NCBI RefSeq assembly: GCF_006443095.1
Contig: NZ_VFWZ01000011.1
Coordinates: 62,001 to 126,000, forward strand
DNA length: 64,000 nt
Direction: 5' to 3'
Origin: Aquimarina algicola
GTDB taxonomy: Bacteria > Bacteroidota > Bacteroidia > Flavobacteriales > Flavobacteriaceae
Every line of letters begins with the position of its first letter. The first letter of the stretch is position 1. The position numbers were made by a program, and so were the translations under genes. This document shows positions 25,324-34,454 of this stretch, in pieces. Under the pieces are notes generated by a model, which did no database searches, was not told the DNA's origin, and worked only from the letters and a program-made list of their open reading frames with translations.

Positions 25324-27504
25324 ATGCATATTAAAAATATAAGCATAGTGCTTATGCTATTGTTTTGTGCGCTTGTAAATGCGCAAACAAGCTCTATTAC
25401 CATAAAAGTCCTTACGCAAGAAGACAAAAAGCCTTTACTGGGAGCAACAGTTTATATAAAATCACTTGAGAAAGGAACTATTACAGATCTTGATGGTGTC
25501 GCTTTGTTTAATGAAATCCCTAATGGAAACCACATAATTTCTATTTCTTATGTTGGATATAAAAGTGAAGAACGGTCAATTATTTTACCCACCTCAGAAC
25601 CTTTAGTTTTTTCTTTACAAGAAGGAGAAAACGCTCTTGATGCAGTAGTACTGCAATCCACAAGAAGTACTAGAACCATACAAAACATACCAACACGTAT
25701 TGAGTTTATAGGATCTGAGGAATTAAGTGAAAAAACAATGATGAATGCCTCTAACATAGCTATGGTGCTACGAGAAAGTACAGGTATACAAATGCAGCAA
25801 ACTTCATTAAGTAGCGGTAATACAAGCATCAGAATTCAAGGACTCGATGGTAGGTATACCCAGTTATTAAGAGATGGGTTCCCCCTTTATGGTGGGTTCT
25901 CTAGTGGATTGAGTATTTTGCAAATTCCACCAGTCGACCTTAAACAATTTGAGCTGATCAAAGGTAGTTCTTCTACACTATACGGAGGAGGTGCAATTGC
26001 CGGTCTGGTAAATATGGTTTCTAAAACTCCCGAAGAAGAACCTCAACTTGATATTATGCTTACCCAAACACAAGCATTAGGCAGTAATGCCAATGTTTTT
26101 TATGCTGAACGTAATCAAAAATGGGGTTGGACTATTTTCGGTTCAGGGCAATATCAAAAAGCTTATGATCCCGAAGATGATGAATTTAGTAATCTGCCAT
26201 TAACCAAATCCGTTGCTATAAATCCAAAATTATTTTATTATCCAACAGATAATACAACCTTTTGGCTGGGAATCAATGGTACTTATGATGATAGAACAGG
26301 AGGAGATATAACTACAATTGAGGATGGACAAAATGGAATCCACCAATATACCGAAGAAAATATCTCTAAACGTTTAAGCAGCCAAGCCGTTTTCAAAACT
26401 CAAATCGACTCTTTACAATCATTTAATATAAAAAACAGCATCTCTTATTTTGATAGAAATCTTGAGATTCCGAATCTTACTTTTGAAGGCATACAATGGA
26501 ATACTTTTACAGAAGCAACTTATCACAAACTAGGGAAACGAGCAGACTGGATACTGGGTGCTAACCTTTACTCTACTTCGTTTGATGAAGATTCAGAAAC
26601 ACTACAACGAGATCAAAATGATATTACTTATGGAGTATTCGTCAATAATATTTATGATCTTTCTGATCAATGGATTTTAGAAACAGGACTTAGAACAGAC
26701 TATACAAAAGATTGGGGCTTTTTTCCACTACCTCGAGTTTCTTTACTGTATAAATCAAAAAAATCTTTCTCTAGTAGAATTGGTGGTGGTGTAGGATATA
26801 AAATACCGGATATTTTTACTGAAGAAGCAGAACTTATTAATTATCAAGGCATCGTACCTATTAACAATGATATTTTAGAAGCCGAACATTCTTATGGTAT
26901 CAATTTAGACTTTAATTATCAAACAAGATTATCTCAGGAAGTCAGTGTATCTATTAATCAATTATTTTATACTACTATGATACAAAATGGTTTATTACTT
27001 AATAATATCGATGGGCAATTTCAATTTGAAAATGCAAATGGTGATATTGTGAGTAAAGGAGCAGAAACCAATATTAAATTTACATATAAGGATTTTAGAT
27101 GGTTTCTTAATTATGCTCTGATAGATACAAGGTTGAATTATTTAGAAGGCAATCCTCAGAAGCCACTTACAGCCAGACATAATGCGGGGAGTGTTTTTAT
27201 GTATGAATCAGAAAAATGGCGTGTTGGTTTTGAAACGTATTATACAGGAACTCAGTTATTATCAAATGGTACAGAAACCACAGATTTTGTTACAATGGGA
27301 TTACTAGCGGTTCGTAATTTTACGTGGGGAAGTTTGTTTGCTAATTTTGAAAACTTTACAGATAGAAGACAAAGTAGATTTTCTCCTCTTGTATTACCAC
27401 CCCATAATGCTCCTAATTTCCCTGAAATCTATGCCCCAACTGATGGATTTATTTTAAGCTTAGGAATTATCTTAAAACCTTTTGGTAATAAACCTCATCA
27501 TTAG
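25324..27504 (+). CDS. TonB-dependent outer-membrane receptor
   Basis: The 726-residue protein has a signal peptide (ending NAQ), a carboxypeptidase-regulatory-like beta domain (about 23-98), a plug domain (about 115-240; IRIQGLDGRYTQLLRDG and STLYGGGAIAGLVNMVSKTP) and a 22-strand-type barrel ending LSLGIILKPF. It transports a ligand across the outer membrane using TonB. Pairing with a Cys/His-rich small protein suggests a metal or metal chelate. No SusD partner is present, which argues against glycan uptake. Confidence 0.9.
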   Translation: MHIKNISIVLMLLFCALVNAQTSSITIKVLTQEDKKPLLGATVYIKSLEKGTITDLDGVALFNEIPNGNHIISISYVGYKSEERSIILPTSEPLVFSLQEGENALDAVVLQSTRSTRTIQNIPTRIEFIGSEELSEKTMMNASNIAMVLRESTGIQMQQTSLSSGNTSIRIQGLDGRYTQLLRDGFPLYGGFSSGLSILQIPPVDLKQFELIKGSSSTLYGGGAIAGLVNMVSKTPEEEPQLDIMLTQTQALGSNANVFYAERNQKWGWTIFGSGQYQKAYDPEDDEFSNLPLTKSVAINPKLFYYPTDNTTFWLGINGTYDDRTGGDITTIEDGQNGIHQYTEENISKRLSSQAVFKTQIDSLQSFNIKNSISYFDRNLEIPNLTFEGIQWNTFTEATYHKLGKRADWILGANLYSTSFDEDSETLQRDQNDITYGVFVNNIYDLSDQWILETGLRTDYTKDWGFFPLPRVSLLYKSKKSFSSRIGGGVGYKIPDIFTEEAELINYQGIVPINNDILEAEHSYGINLDFNYQTRLSQEVSVSINQLFYTTMIQNGLLLNNIDGQFQFENANGDIVSKGAETNIKFTYKDFRWFLNYALIDTRLNYLEGNPQKPLTARHNAGSVFMYESEKWRVGFETYYTGTQLLSNGTETTDFVTMGLLAVRNFTWGSLFANFENFTDRRQSRFSPLVLPPHNAPNFPEIYAPTDGFILSLGIILKPFGNKPHH

Positions 27505-27577
27505 TAAACTATCGTATTATTCGGTTTTCTCTGCTTTTATAATAATATAATGATTATAAGAAGATAAAACTAGGATA

Positions 27578-27599
27578 AAAAACCCTGTTTTCAGGGTAA
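27578..27599 (+). repeat. CCCTG-TTTT-CAGGG hairpin, copy 1 (upstream of tssH)
   Basis: A 22-base stretch containing ACCCTGTTTTCAGGGT is identical to 36308-36329. Copy 1 is 221 bases before tssH and 74 bases after the TonB receptor gene. Copy 2 lies upstream of tssE. No T run follows directly. The rest of this 316-base gap holds the hairpin at 27654. Confidence 0.6.
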
Positions 27600-27653
27600 T
27601 ATTAGACTCTTTTTTTATGGACTTTTGAAATATTCAATTTGTATGCAGAAAAC

Positions 27654-27682
27654 AAAAATGAATAATACGATTATTCATTTTT
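27654..27682 (+). terminator. Terminator-like hairpin between the TonB receptor and tssH
   Basis: AAAAATGAATAAT and ATTATTCATTTTT are perfect inverse copies around ACG. The T-rich end fits an intrinsic terminator, in either direction. Confidence 0.65.
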
Positions 27683-27820
27683 GGTTTCTTCTAAGATAAA
27701 TCTTGAAAATAATTAAAAAATAAAGTATTTAGATTTTGTGATTTCTTGGATAAAAAAATATTGTTTCTCAATGATTTTTTGTTATTTCGTTACTCACAAA
27801 TGATAGAATAAAATAACTTC

Positions 27821-30301
27821 ATGCAAACTTTAGGATACTCACTTTCTCAAGAAGTAAAAAATGTAATTCATATTGCACAATCAATTGCAAGAGAATATCA
27901 TAACGGTCAATATAATGCTGCACACTTATTAAAAGCACTATTACATAAAGATGCCGGTCTAAAGGATCTCCTTTTTGCAATAGATGCTGATACCTTTTAT
28001 ATAGAAGAATGGTCTGAAGTACGAATCGAAGCGTTACCAAGAGCGGGAAGCATCCCTGACAAAATTGAAGGTGATAAATCTATAGAAGCAACTTTTAATG
28101 AAGCTGATAATTTAAAGCTTAAATTAGGAGATGAAGATATTACTACAACAGCTTTATTAATTTCGCTTTGTACTCCGGGAGTTGGTTTTTCTTATGAACA
28201 ACTTAAAACACTACCTATAAAAGCAGACGAAATCATGATTAGTGCTACTTCTGGTTCGGCTCAGGCTAACGGAAGTGTATCCGGAAAAAAGAAAGCTCAA
28301 TCAGGAACTCAAAAAAATATTGATGCCGGCATCCTTGATGAGTATTGTTTTGATAAAACATTAGAGGCAAAAAATGGTAATCTGGATAATATTTTTGGAA
28401 GAGATGCAGAAATTAAAATGATTGTAGAAATATTAGGTAGACATTCTAAACCTAATGTACTTATAACCGGTGATCCCGGTGTTGGTAAGACCGTTTTGCT
28501 AGATGGTTTTGTTGATGCCATCATAAACGGTGCCGTTCCTGATACTTTAAAAAATGCTCAGATATATGAACTTGATTTTATTCATCTGGTATCTGGCGCT
28601 AGTTATAAAAGTGAAGTAGAAGATCGATTCAAAAAAATTATCACTGCAATCAAAACCTTTGAAAAACCTGTTTTATTAATCGACGAGATCAATAATCTAA
28701 CCAATAAAGATAACGGTAATCAAGGTTTAACAAATATTTTAAAATCAGAGTTAGCCAAGGGAGAAGTAACATTTATTGCTACTGCTACCAATGATGCGTT
28801 TAGAAAGCATATCGAAACTGATGAAGGATTAGTAAGACGATTCGAAAAAGTTGCTCTAGAAGAACCATCAGAAAAAGATGCGCTTACCATGATTTCTAAC
28901 ACTATTGACAAATACAAAGAACATCATAAACTGGGTATAGATGATGAAACTATTGCAGAAGCTATTCGTCTTTCAAAAAGATTCAATAAAGACCGTAGTT
29001 TACCCGATGCGGCTATAGATCTTATCGATAGAACCATGTCTGCCTCGAGATATATGCTTGAAACTACAGACGCAAAAACAAAAGATGTAAAAGAAAGTTT
29101 ATCAGCAATTGAAGAAAATGATAAAACCGATGAAGAAAAAATAGAAAGTATTCGCTGGCACTGGGATAATCTAAAAAACAATTTTAGTTACTTATTATTC
29201 ACAGAACTTGGTGAAGAAGACACTTTTGAGGGCGTAGATACTCCAAAACAAGGTATTGATATCATTGAAGATATACTAGAAAGATTTCTAACCAAAGCTC
29301 AAAAAGAAAAAGAAAATATCGACAAAAACGATGTATCCTCTACCATTGCAAATAAAACCGGGATTCCTGTTGGTAAGCTTCAAGCGGACGAAAAAGAACG
29401 CTTACTTACCATGGAAGAACACCTCAAAAAACGTGTTATCGGACAAGATTATGCTGTAAAAACGATTACAGAAGCTGTTCTCGAATCACGATCTGGATTA
29501 AGCAAACCCGGATTACCAATAGGTTCTTTCTTTTTTACAGGCCCTACTGGAACAGGAAAAACAGAGCTTGCCAAATCCCTTGCAGAATTTTTATTTCAGA
29601 CAGAAGAAGCTATTATACGATTTGATATGTCTGAGTTCAAAGAAGAACACTCTGCCGCATTATTATACGGTGCTCCTCCTGGATATGTAGGGTATGAAGA
29701 AGGTGGTTTGCTAGTAAATAAAATCAGGCAAAAACCTTACTCTATTGTCTTATTTGATGAAATTGAAAAAGCACACCCTTCTGTATTCGATATTTTCTTA
29801 CAAATACTAGATGAAGGAAAATTAAATGACAGACTCGGAAAAACGGGAGACTTTTCTAACGCAGTTGTATTATTCACATCGAATATTGGTAGCGAACATG
29901 TCGTAAAGTCTTTTACAGGTGGAGAAATCCCAAAATCATCGGACTTACTCGAATTGATGTCCAGACACTTTAGGCCGGAATTTCTAGGAAGACTTACAGA
30001 AATTGTTCCTTTTGCACCAATTACAAAAGAAAATGTCGTTAAGATTTTTGATATTCAGATGAAAGACTTGCTTAAGGCATTAGAAAAACAAGAGATTAAA
30101 CTCGAATTAACAGATACGGCAAAAGAATTTCTTGCTCACAAAGGATTTACACCAAAATACGGAGCAAGACCCTTGCGTGGCGTAATACGTACAGAACTTA
30201 GATCTCCTTTATCAAGAATGTTGATTACCGGTAAGATTGGTAAAGGAAATTTGGTAAATTTAGATATTAAAGAAGAAAAATTAGTATGGAATTATAGCTA
30301 A
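27821..30301 (+). CDS. tssH: T6SS sheath-recycling ATPase TssH (ClpV)
   Basis: The 826-residue ClpB/ClpV-type AAA+ ATPase has an N-terminal Clp repeat domain (1-150), a first AAA module with Walker A GDPGVGKT (217-224) and Walker B LLIDEI, and a second with Walker A GPTGTGKT (574-581) and Walker B VLFDEIEK. A C-terminal ClpB-like small domain follows. In T6SS it disassembles the contracted TssB-TssC sheath in the cytoplasm. It leads the operon tssH-tssB-tssC. Being next to tssB and tssC separates it from housekeeping ClpB or ClpC. Confidence 0.93.
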   Translation: MQTLGYSLSQEVKNVIHIAQSIAREYHNGQYNAAHLLKALLHKDAGLKDLLFAIDADTFYIEEWSEVRIEALPRAGSIPDKIEGDKSIEATFNEADNLKLKLGDEDITTTALLISLCTPGVGFSYEQLKTLPIKADEIMISATSGSAQANGSVSGKKKAQSGTQKNIDAGILDEYCFDKTLEAKNGNLDNIFGRDAEIKMIVEILGRHSKPNVLITGDPGVGKTVLLDGFVDAIINGAVPDTLKNAQIYELDFIHLVSGASYKSEVEDRFKKIITAIKTFEKPVLLIDEINNLTNKDNGNQGLTNILKSELAKGEVTFIATATNDAFRKHIETDEGLVRRFEKVALEEPSEKDALTMISNTIDKYKEHHKLGIDDETIAEAIRLSKRFNKDRSLPDAAIDLIDRTMSASRYMLETTDAKTKDVKESLSAIEENDKTDEEKIESIRWHWDNLKNNFSYLLFTELGEEDTFEGVDTPKQGIDIIEDILERFLTKAQKEKENIDKNDVSSTIANKTGIPVGKLQADEKERLLTMEEHLKKRVIGQDYAVKTITEAVLESRSGLSKPGLPIGSFFFTGPTGTGKTELAKSLAEFLFQTEEAIIRFDMSEFKEEHSAALLYGAPPGYVGYEEGGLLVNKIRQKPYSIVLFDEIEKAHPSVFDIFLQILDEGKLNDRLGKTGDFSNAVVLFTSNIGSEHVVKSFTGGEIPKSSDLLELMSRHFRPEFLGRLTEIVPFAPITKENVVKIFDIQMKDLLKALEKQEIKLELTDTAKEFLAHKGFTPKYGARPLRGVIRTELRSPLSRMLITGKIGKGNLVNLDIKEEKLVWNYS

Positions 30302-30368
30302 CACTATGATCTCTAGTAAATTTTAGTATATTTATATTTTATAAAAACACATTAAAAACCACTGATTT

Positions 30369-30818
30369 ATGGATAATTCATATGGCTTAGGAGGAACGGA
30401 AGTAAAAACTGACGCAAGTGAAGCGATTATTGAAATTGGACAAAACAAAACGTTACTTATACAAAAACTCACAAAAGACCAACCTTTAAAACCACAAGTT
30501 ACAACAGGGCTAACTTCTATTGATCATGTTTTTGATCACTACAAGCCAGAAGTAGATGTAGAATTTGAAGACGCTGATGGTGTAGAAAGTAAAGAAACCC
30601 TTAAGTTTAGTCATTTAGGCAACTTTGGTAAAAAAGGTATTATTGAACAAAGCAAGTATCTTGGTGATCTTGATACAGAAAAAGACCAATACCTGAAAGT
30701 TGTAAAACAACTTAAATCTAACAAAATTTTAAAATCCGCATTAGCAGACCCTGAAGCTAAAGAAGCACTTATAAAATCAATTCAGTCATTAATTGCAGAA
30801 TTACAGCAACAAGGATAA
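30369..30818 (+). CDS. tssB: T6SS contractile sheath small subunit TssB
   Basis: The 149-residue protein is the Bacteroidota form of TssB, with the conserved segment LTSIDHVFDHYKPEVDVEF and a C-terminal helical tail (LKSALADPEAKEALIKSIQSL). It pairs with TssC to build the cytoplasmic sheath around the Hcp tube. It starts 67 bases after tssH and ends 15 bases before tssC. Confidence 0.95.
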   Translation: MDNSYGLGGTEVKTDASEAIIEIGQNKTLLIQKLTKDQPLKPQVTTGLTSIDHVFDHYKPEVDVEFEDADGVESKETLKFSHLGNFGKKGIIEQSKYLGDLDTEKDQYLKVVKQLKSNKILKSALADPEAKEALIKSIQSLIAELQQQG

Positions 30819-30833
30819 AAAAAACAATTTTAT

Positions 30834-32186
30834 ATGGCATTAGAACAAAAAGCAAAACAGGAAATTAAGATAGAAAATCCTGCTAAAGAACTTAAGGCTA
30901 ACGAAGAAAAATTAGCAAAGTACGGAGGATTTGATCTTATAGAAGCATGTATTGATGATGTGCAAAATCTAAATCCTGATCGTAAAGCTAGAAAAAAGAT
31001 ATTTCTTACTGAATCATCTAAAAAATTAGAGCGCCAAAAACTACAAAAAACACTAGAGATTTGGAATGATATCTTATCATCTTCTGATGATATTTCAGAA
31101 ATGGCTGACGAATCCGAAAAAAGATCTGAAATCGCCGCAAATTCTCTAGCAAAAAATCTTGGAGCTGCTCTAGAACAAACTAGAGAGCTAGAACAATCCT
31201 ATCGCTCTGTAGCATTGTTTTATAAAAATACTGAATCTCAAAAAATCAAAAACATTAATATCCTTAATGCAGAACTAGAACAATTAAAGGATCTTGACAA
31301 TACTCGATTTATAGATGCTGTACAAGAAGAATTGGTGCAAGGGTATGACCGTTTAGATCTTAGAGACAACTATGGCTTATTAGTCGTACCAGGGTATCTT
31401 GGTTCAAACAAAGTGATTGAAAAATGGGCAAAGATTGCGCATGACAACAAAGTGATGATGGTAACCGATTTTGAACATTTAGACGAACCAGACGATGTTA
31501 TGGAGCTATTTGAAGCCGCAAATTTAACCGGTGGAGACAAATATCGTTCAAACGTAATTATGGCATGTAACTGGCTTGTAGGAAGAGGTAAACATGATGA
31601 AGTAGGTGAAGAAGATGATCTTTTTGTTCCACCATCCAGTGCACTTGGTGGTAAAATCTACAAGACGTTAATGTCTCAAGTTACCGCAGGTAAGAAATTC
31701 GGGGGTATGAACGAAGTAGATGGTGTACGTTTCGATCTTAAGAAAGGTGAAATTTCTCAGTTAGAAAAACTTGGTTTGGTACCTATGGTTAACGAATATG
31801 GTAAAGTAATGGCATTCTCTGCTAAAACGTTATTTAATGGAGACAATCTTGGATTACAAACATACTCAGTAGTACGTGTATTCGATTATGTAACCAAAGT
31901 GTTAATGGATTTCTTAAATCGACGAGCTTTTGAAAATTTTAATGCAAGGACTCGTAAAGAACTTATGGGACAAATCGTTAAATTTTTAGACAATATTACC
32001 GGCCCTGATAAACTTATTGAAGATTTTTCTATTAAACGTTTTGAACAAGATCCAACACAAAAAGACAGAGTACATCTTGACATCCATATGAAACCCTATT
32101 TTCCTGCAAAAAACTTTATGATTAAAATGGACGGTCAAAAAGGAGACGATGGATCAGAATGGAATTCTGAATACGAACAAGAATAA
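30834..32186 (+). CDS. tssC: T6SS contractile sheath large subunit TssC (DUF5458)
   Basis: The 450-residue protein belongs to the family named DUF5458 in Bacteroidota, the TssC (VipB) homologue. The N-terminal helical part (about 50-150) is followed by the conserved core (VVPGYLGSNKVIEKWAKIA; ACNWLVGRGKHDEVGEEDDLFVPPS; QTYSVVRVFDYV). With TssB it forms the sheath. It is the last gene of the tssH-B-C operon and is followed by a strong terminator. Confidence 0.96.
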   Translation: MALEQKAKQEIKIENPAKELKANEEKLAKYGGFDLIEACIDDVQNLNPDRKARKKIFLTESSKKLERQKLQKTLEIWNDILSSSDDISEMADESEKRSEIAANSLAKNLGAALEQTRELEQSYRSVALFYKNTESQKIKNINILNAELEQLKDLDNTRFIDAVQEELVQGYDRLDLRDNYGLLVVPGYLGSNKVIEKWAKIAHDNKVMMVTDFEHLDEPDDVMELFEAANLTGGDKYRSNVIMACNWLVGRGKHDEVGEEDDLFVPPSSALGGKIYKTLMSQVTAGKKFGGMNEVDGVRFDLKKGEISQLEKLGLVPMVNEYGKVMAFSAKTLFNGDNLGLQTYSVVRVFDYVTKVLMDFLNRRAFENFNARTRKELMGQIVKFLDNITGPDKLIEDFSIKRFEQDPTQKDRVHLDIHMKPYFPAKNFMIKMDGQKGDDGSEWNSEYEQE

Positions 32187-32213
32187 AGAATTAAAATTTT
32201 CAAAAAACTTCTT

Positions 32214-32249
32214 AAAAAATCATCTAAAACTTTTTAGATGATTTTTTTT
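32214..32249 (+). terminator. Terminator after tssC
   Basis: AAAAAATCATCTAAAA pairs with TTTTAGATGATTTTTT across two bases, and more T follow. Confidence 0.85.
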
Positions 32250-32314
32250 ATACCTTTAATTTAAAAAAATTAATCAATAAACAAATTATAAAGTTATTGG
32301 ATAGGATCATCAAT

Positions 32315-32349
32315 AAAAAAGAGACTTAAATAATCTATTTAAACCTCTC
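32315..32349 (-). terminator. Possible terminator after the first hcp gene
   Basis: On the minus strand, GAGAGGTTTAAATA and TATTTAAGTCTC pair imperfectly around GAT, followed by six T. It lies 53 bases beyond the stop at 32402. Confidence 0.5.
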
Positions 32350-32401
32350 CTCTATTTTTTTATATTTTATATTCCTATAAAATAATTTCTTAATCCCAAA
32401 A

Positions 32402-32797
32402 TTAAGCCTTAAGAGGCCAATTATTAGTCAGTGTAGTTCCTCTCATTGTCAGTTCTTTTGCAGAAATTTTCAAAAATATTTTAAGAGGTTCATTATCTAT
32501 GCTATTAAATTTTTCTGTGTATTTGATACAATACGCTTCATTAAATTGAAGTTTTTTAAGACTAGAGATGTTATCTCTTCTGTAAAATTCAATCCGTCCA
32601 TCTTTAGTAGCTGAACTTGATTTAGACCACTCAAAAAAATCAACTTTAGTATTAGACTCTATAAGCATTTCTATTACGCCTCCCTTAGGTCTTGCACACG
32701 GTCTATTCGATTCGTCAACACTTTGTTCTACAGAAAATTCAAATTCTAGTACATTGAATTCTTCTCCATCTATATGTAATTTTGATAAAAATGACAT
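32402..32797 (-). CDS. tssD: T6SS tube protein Hcp (TssD), divergent copy
   Basis: The 131-residue protein belongs to the Bacteroidota TssD family: MSFLSKLHIDGEEFNVLEFEF start, RPKGGVIEMLIES central strand, FNEAYCIKYTEKF and a C-terminal LKISAKELTM strand. Hcp rings stack into the inner tube and can carry effectors. It is shorter in one loop and clearly diverged from the second hcp just upstream, so the two may form different tubes or one may be a cargo adaptor. It is a single-gene unit on the minus strand between tssC and the other hcp. Confidence 0.88.
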   Translation of the reverse strand: MSFLSKLHIDGEEFNVLEFEFSVEQSVDESNRPCARPKGGVIEMLIESNTKVDFFEWSKSSSATKDGRIEFYRRDNISSLKKLQFNEAYCIKYTEKFNSIDNEPLKIFLKISAKELTMRGTTLTNNWPLKA

Positions 32798-32866
32798 AAC
32801 TAAATAAATTTATTAAGTTAAATTAGTTTTTTACAAATTAGCTATAAAAACATTAACTAACATTGT

Positions 32867-32894
32867 TAAAAAAAGGGAGTGAAATACACTCCCT
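32867..32894 (-). terminator. Terminator between the two hcp genes
   Basis: AGGGAGTG-AAATA-CACTCCCT forms an 8-bp stem, with seven T after it on the minus strand. It ends transcription of the upstream hcp before the second one. Confidence 0.85.
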
Positions 32895-32954
32895 CTTCTA
32901 TATTTTCGTTATTATATTGAATATAATGATGAAAATTTTTTTTTGATAGGTTTT

Positions 32955-33341
32955 TTATACCCACTCATTAACATGCTCTCCGTTTCCTATTCCTATCTCT
33001 CTAGCTGAAATAGTAAGTTTCTCAGTCATTGGGTTTTTACTATCGGAATCAAAACTTTCTAAATATTTAACCGCATAGGCGTCCGTAAAGTTTAATTCTT
33101 TAGAAGTTGCTTCTGTATCTCTTTTCAAAAATACGATACTACCACTTCTCATTTCGAAGTTATTAAACATCCAGTCAGACAAACTTGTATCTGCTGTAGA
33201 TTCTACCTCAATGTTAATCAATCCTCCTCTAGTAACAGAAGATGGACGACCTGTTGCATCAATTTGTTGAGTTAAACAATAATCAGTACTTAATACATTG
33301 TACTCTTTACCTCCTACTTTTAATTTTGCTTTAAAAGACAT
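32955..33341 (-). CDS. tssD: T6SS tube protein Hcp (TssD), canonical copy
   Basis: The 128-residue protein is a typical Bacteroidota Hcp: MSFKAKLKVGGKEYNVLSTDY, RPSSVTRGGLINIEVEST, DAYAVKYLESFD and LTISAREIGIGN. It is probably the main tube subunit. The ATG at 33341 is chosen over an upstream extension to 33407 because family members begin at MSFKAKL and a -7 box lies at 33405. It has its own promoter and terminator, as expected for a very highly expressed gene. Confidence 0.95.
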   Translation of the reverse strand: MSFKAKLKVGGKEYNVLSTDYCLTQQIDATGRPSSVTRGGLINIEVESTADTSLSDWMFNNFEMRSGSIVFLKRDTEATSKELNFTDAYAVKYLESFDSDSKNPMTEKLTISAREIGIGNGEHVNEWV

Positions 33342-33404
33342 AATGGATAAATTTTTAAAAATTAATAATAAATATAAATAATAATAAACGTGACTTGCAC
33401 ATAT

Positions 33405-33412
33405 CAAATATA
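33405..33412 (-). promoter_or_regulatory. -7 box (TATATTTG) for the canonical hcp gene
   Basis: On the minus strand TATATTTG fits TAnnTTTG and lies 63 bases before the ATG at 33341. Confidence 0.6.
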
Positions 33413-33526
33413 GTCATTTTTTTGTTCCTTAATTCATTTTAAATCAAGCATTTCTTCATATTTTCAAAAAAAATAAGAAAAAGACTACAAATTTGAAGTT
33501 CACTATTTTTGACTATGTTTTTAAGC

Positions 33527-33567
33527 AAAAAAAAATGGATTTGACCTATAAAATCAAATCCATTTTT
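33527..33567 (-). terminator. Terminator of the nlpC-tssG-tssN operon
   Basis: AAAAATGGATTTGA and TCAAATCCATTTTT form a perfect 14-bp stem around nine bases. On the minus strand a T run follows, 22 bases past the tssN stop. Confidence 0.9.
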
Positions 33568-33589
33568 AAGTAAATTTTAACAAAATTAT

Positions 33590-34453
33590 TTAAGCTCTTC
33601 TACAAATAATAACATCATTTTCTTTGATATTATTGGAGTCTACAGTTCTGGTAAAGTCGATGTGTCTTTGTATTCCAAACCAATTCGGTTTGGTATGAAA
33701 AATCCAGCCAAAAGGGTTGTTTTGATCATCAAGAAACTTGATCTCTCCTCCTGGATGTCGTTCGTTATAATCATTGATAAAAAAGTAAAATAACTTACCA
33801 AATTCCATTTTCTCAGGTGCTTTCAGTCTAAAATTACTGATCTCATCAAGGTTTTTCCCTTTATTAAATTCAAAAGAAATAACTAGAGGGTTAATCAGTT
33901 CCTCATCTTTAGGATCTTTTACCTTTTTATCAACAGGATAGAACCATTTTTTATAGACCGGTACAGGTATCGAAATTGAAAATTCATACAACTTTACCAA
34001 CATAAATGGCACTACAAAACAGATTGCAGAGGCTGTAAATATGTATTTATATTCCGGTTTAAAAATGCCTACCACATAAATAAAAGAAATTAAACCTAGA
34101 CAAACTGTTACTACGGTATACAAAAACTCTGACCAAAAAGAAGTCGTTTTTTCATTAAGATCAGGGAAAAATTTTCTGAGCGCTAAAACATGTAAGCCTC
34201 CAAAAATTAAAAAGATAATTTGAAAGCCGATAAAGCTATTTAGGGGAATGTCATCTAAAACTTTTTCGTTACTCAGCAAAGCTGTTAAGCCAAATAATAA
34301 TAAAACAATTAAGATGTAAATAAAGAATTTCTTTTTATTTTTTGTAAATAGTTTTTTAAGACCAGTCACAAAACCCATAAGCAATACACTCACAGCGAGT
34401 AATAATATACCTACTTTCAAAAATTCAGCGTTCATAGCAGTTAATAAGATCAT
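33590..34453 (-). CDS. tssN: T6SS subtype iii membrane protein TssN
   Basis: The 287-residue protein has five hydrophobic segments in its first 170 residues (about 10-28, 42-60, 75-95, 108-128 and 138-158) and a soluble C-terminal domain ending NDVIICRRA. The layout and the position directly after tssG fit TssN, an inner-membrane part of the TssNQOPR-type complex that replaces TssJLM in Bacteroidota T6SS. Its ATG is one base after the tssG stop, so translation is probably coupled. Confidence 0.82.
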   Translation of the reverse strand: MILLTAMNAEFLKVGILLLAVSVLLMGFVTGLKKLFTKNKKKFFIYILIVLLLFGLTALLSNEKVLDDIPLNSFIGFQIIFLIFGGLHVLALRKFFPDLNEKTTSFWSEFLYTVVTVCLGLISFIYVVGIFKPEYKYIFTASAICFVVPFMLVKLYEFSISIPVPVYKKWFYPVDKKVKDPKDEELINPLVISFEFNKGKNLDEISNFRLKAPEKMEFGKLFYFFINDYNERHPGGEIKFLDDQNNPFGWIFHTKPNWFGIQRHIDFTRTVDSNNIKENDVIICRRA

Positions 34454-34454
34454 T

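Noticed and set aside
33342..33407. N-terminal extension of the canonical Hcp to 33407
   Set aside because: It overlaps the -7 box at 33405-33412 and adds a hydrophobic stretch absent from Hcp proteins.
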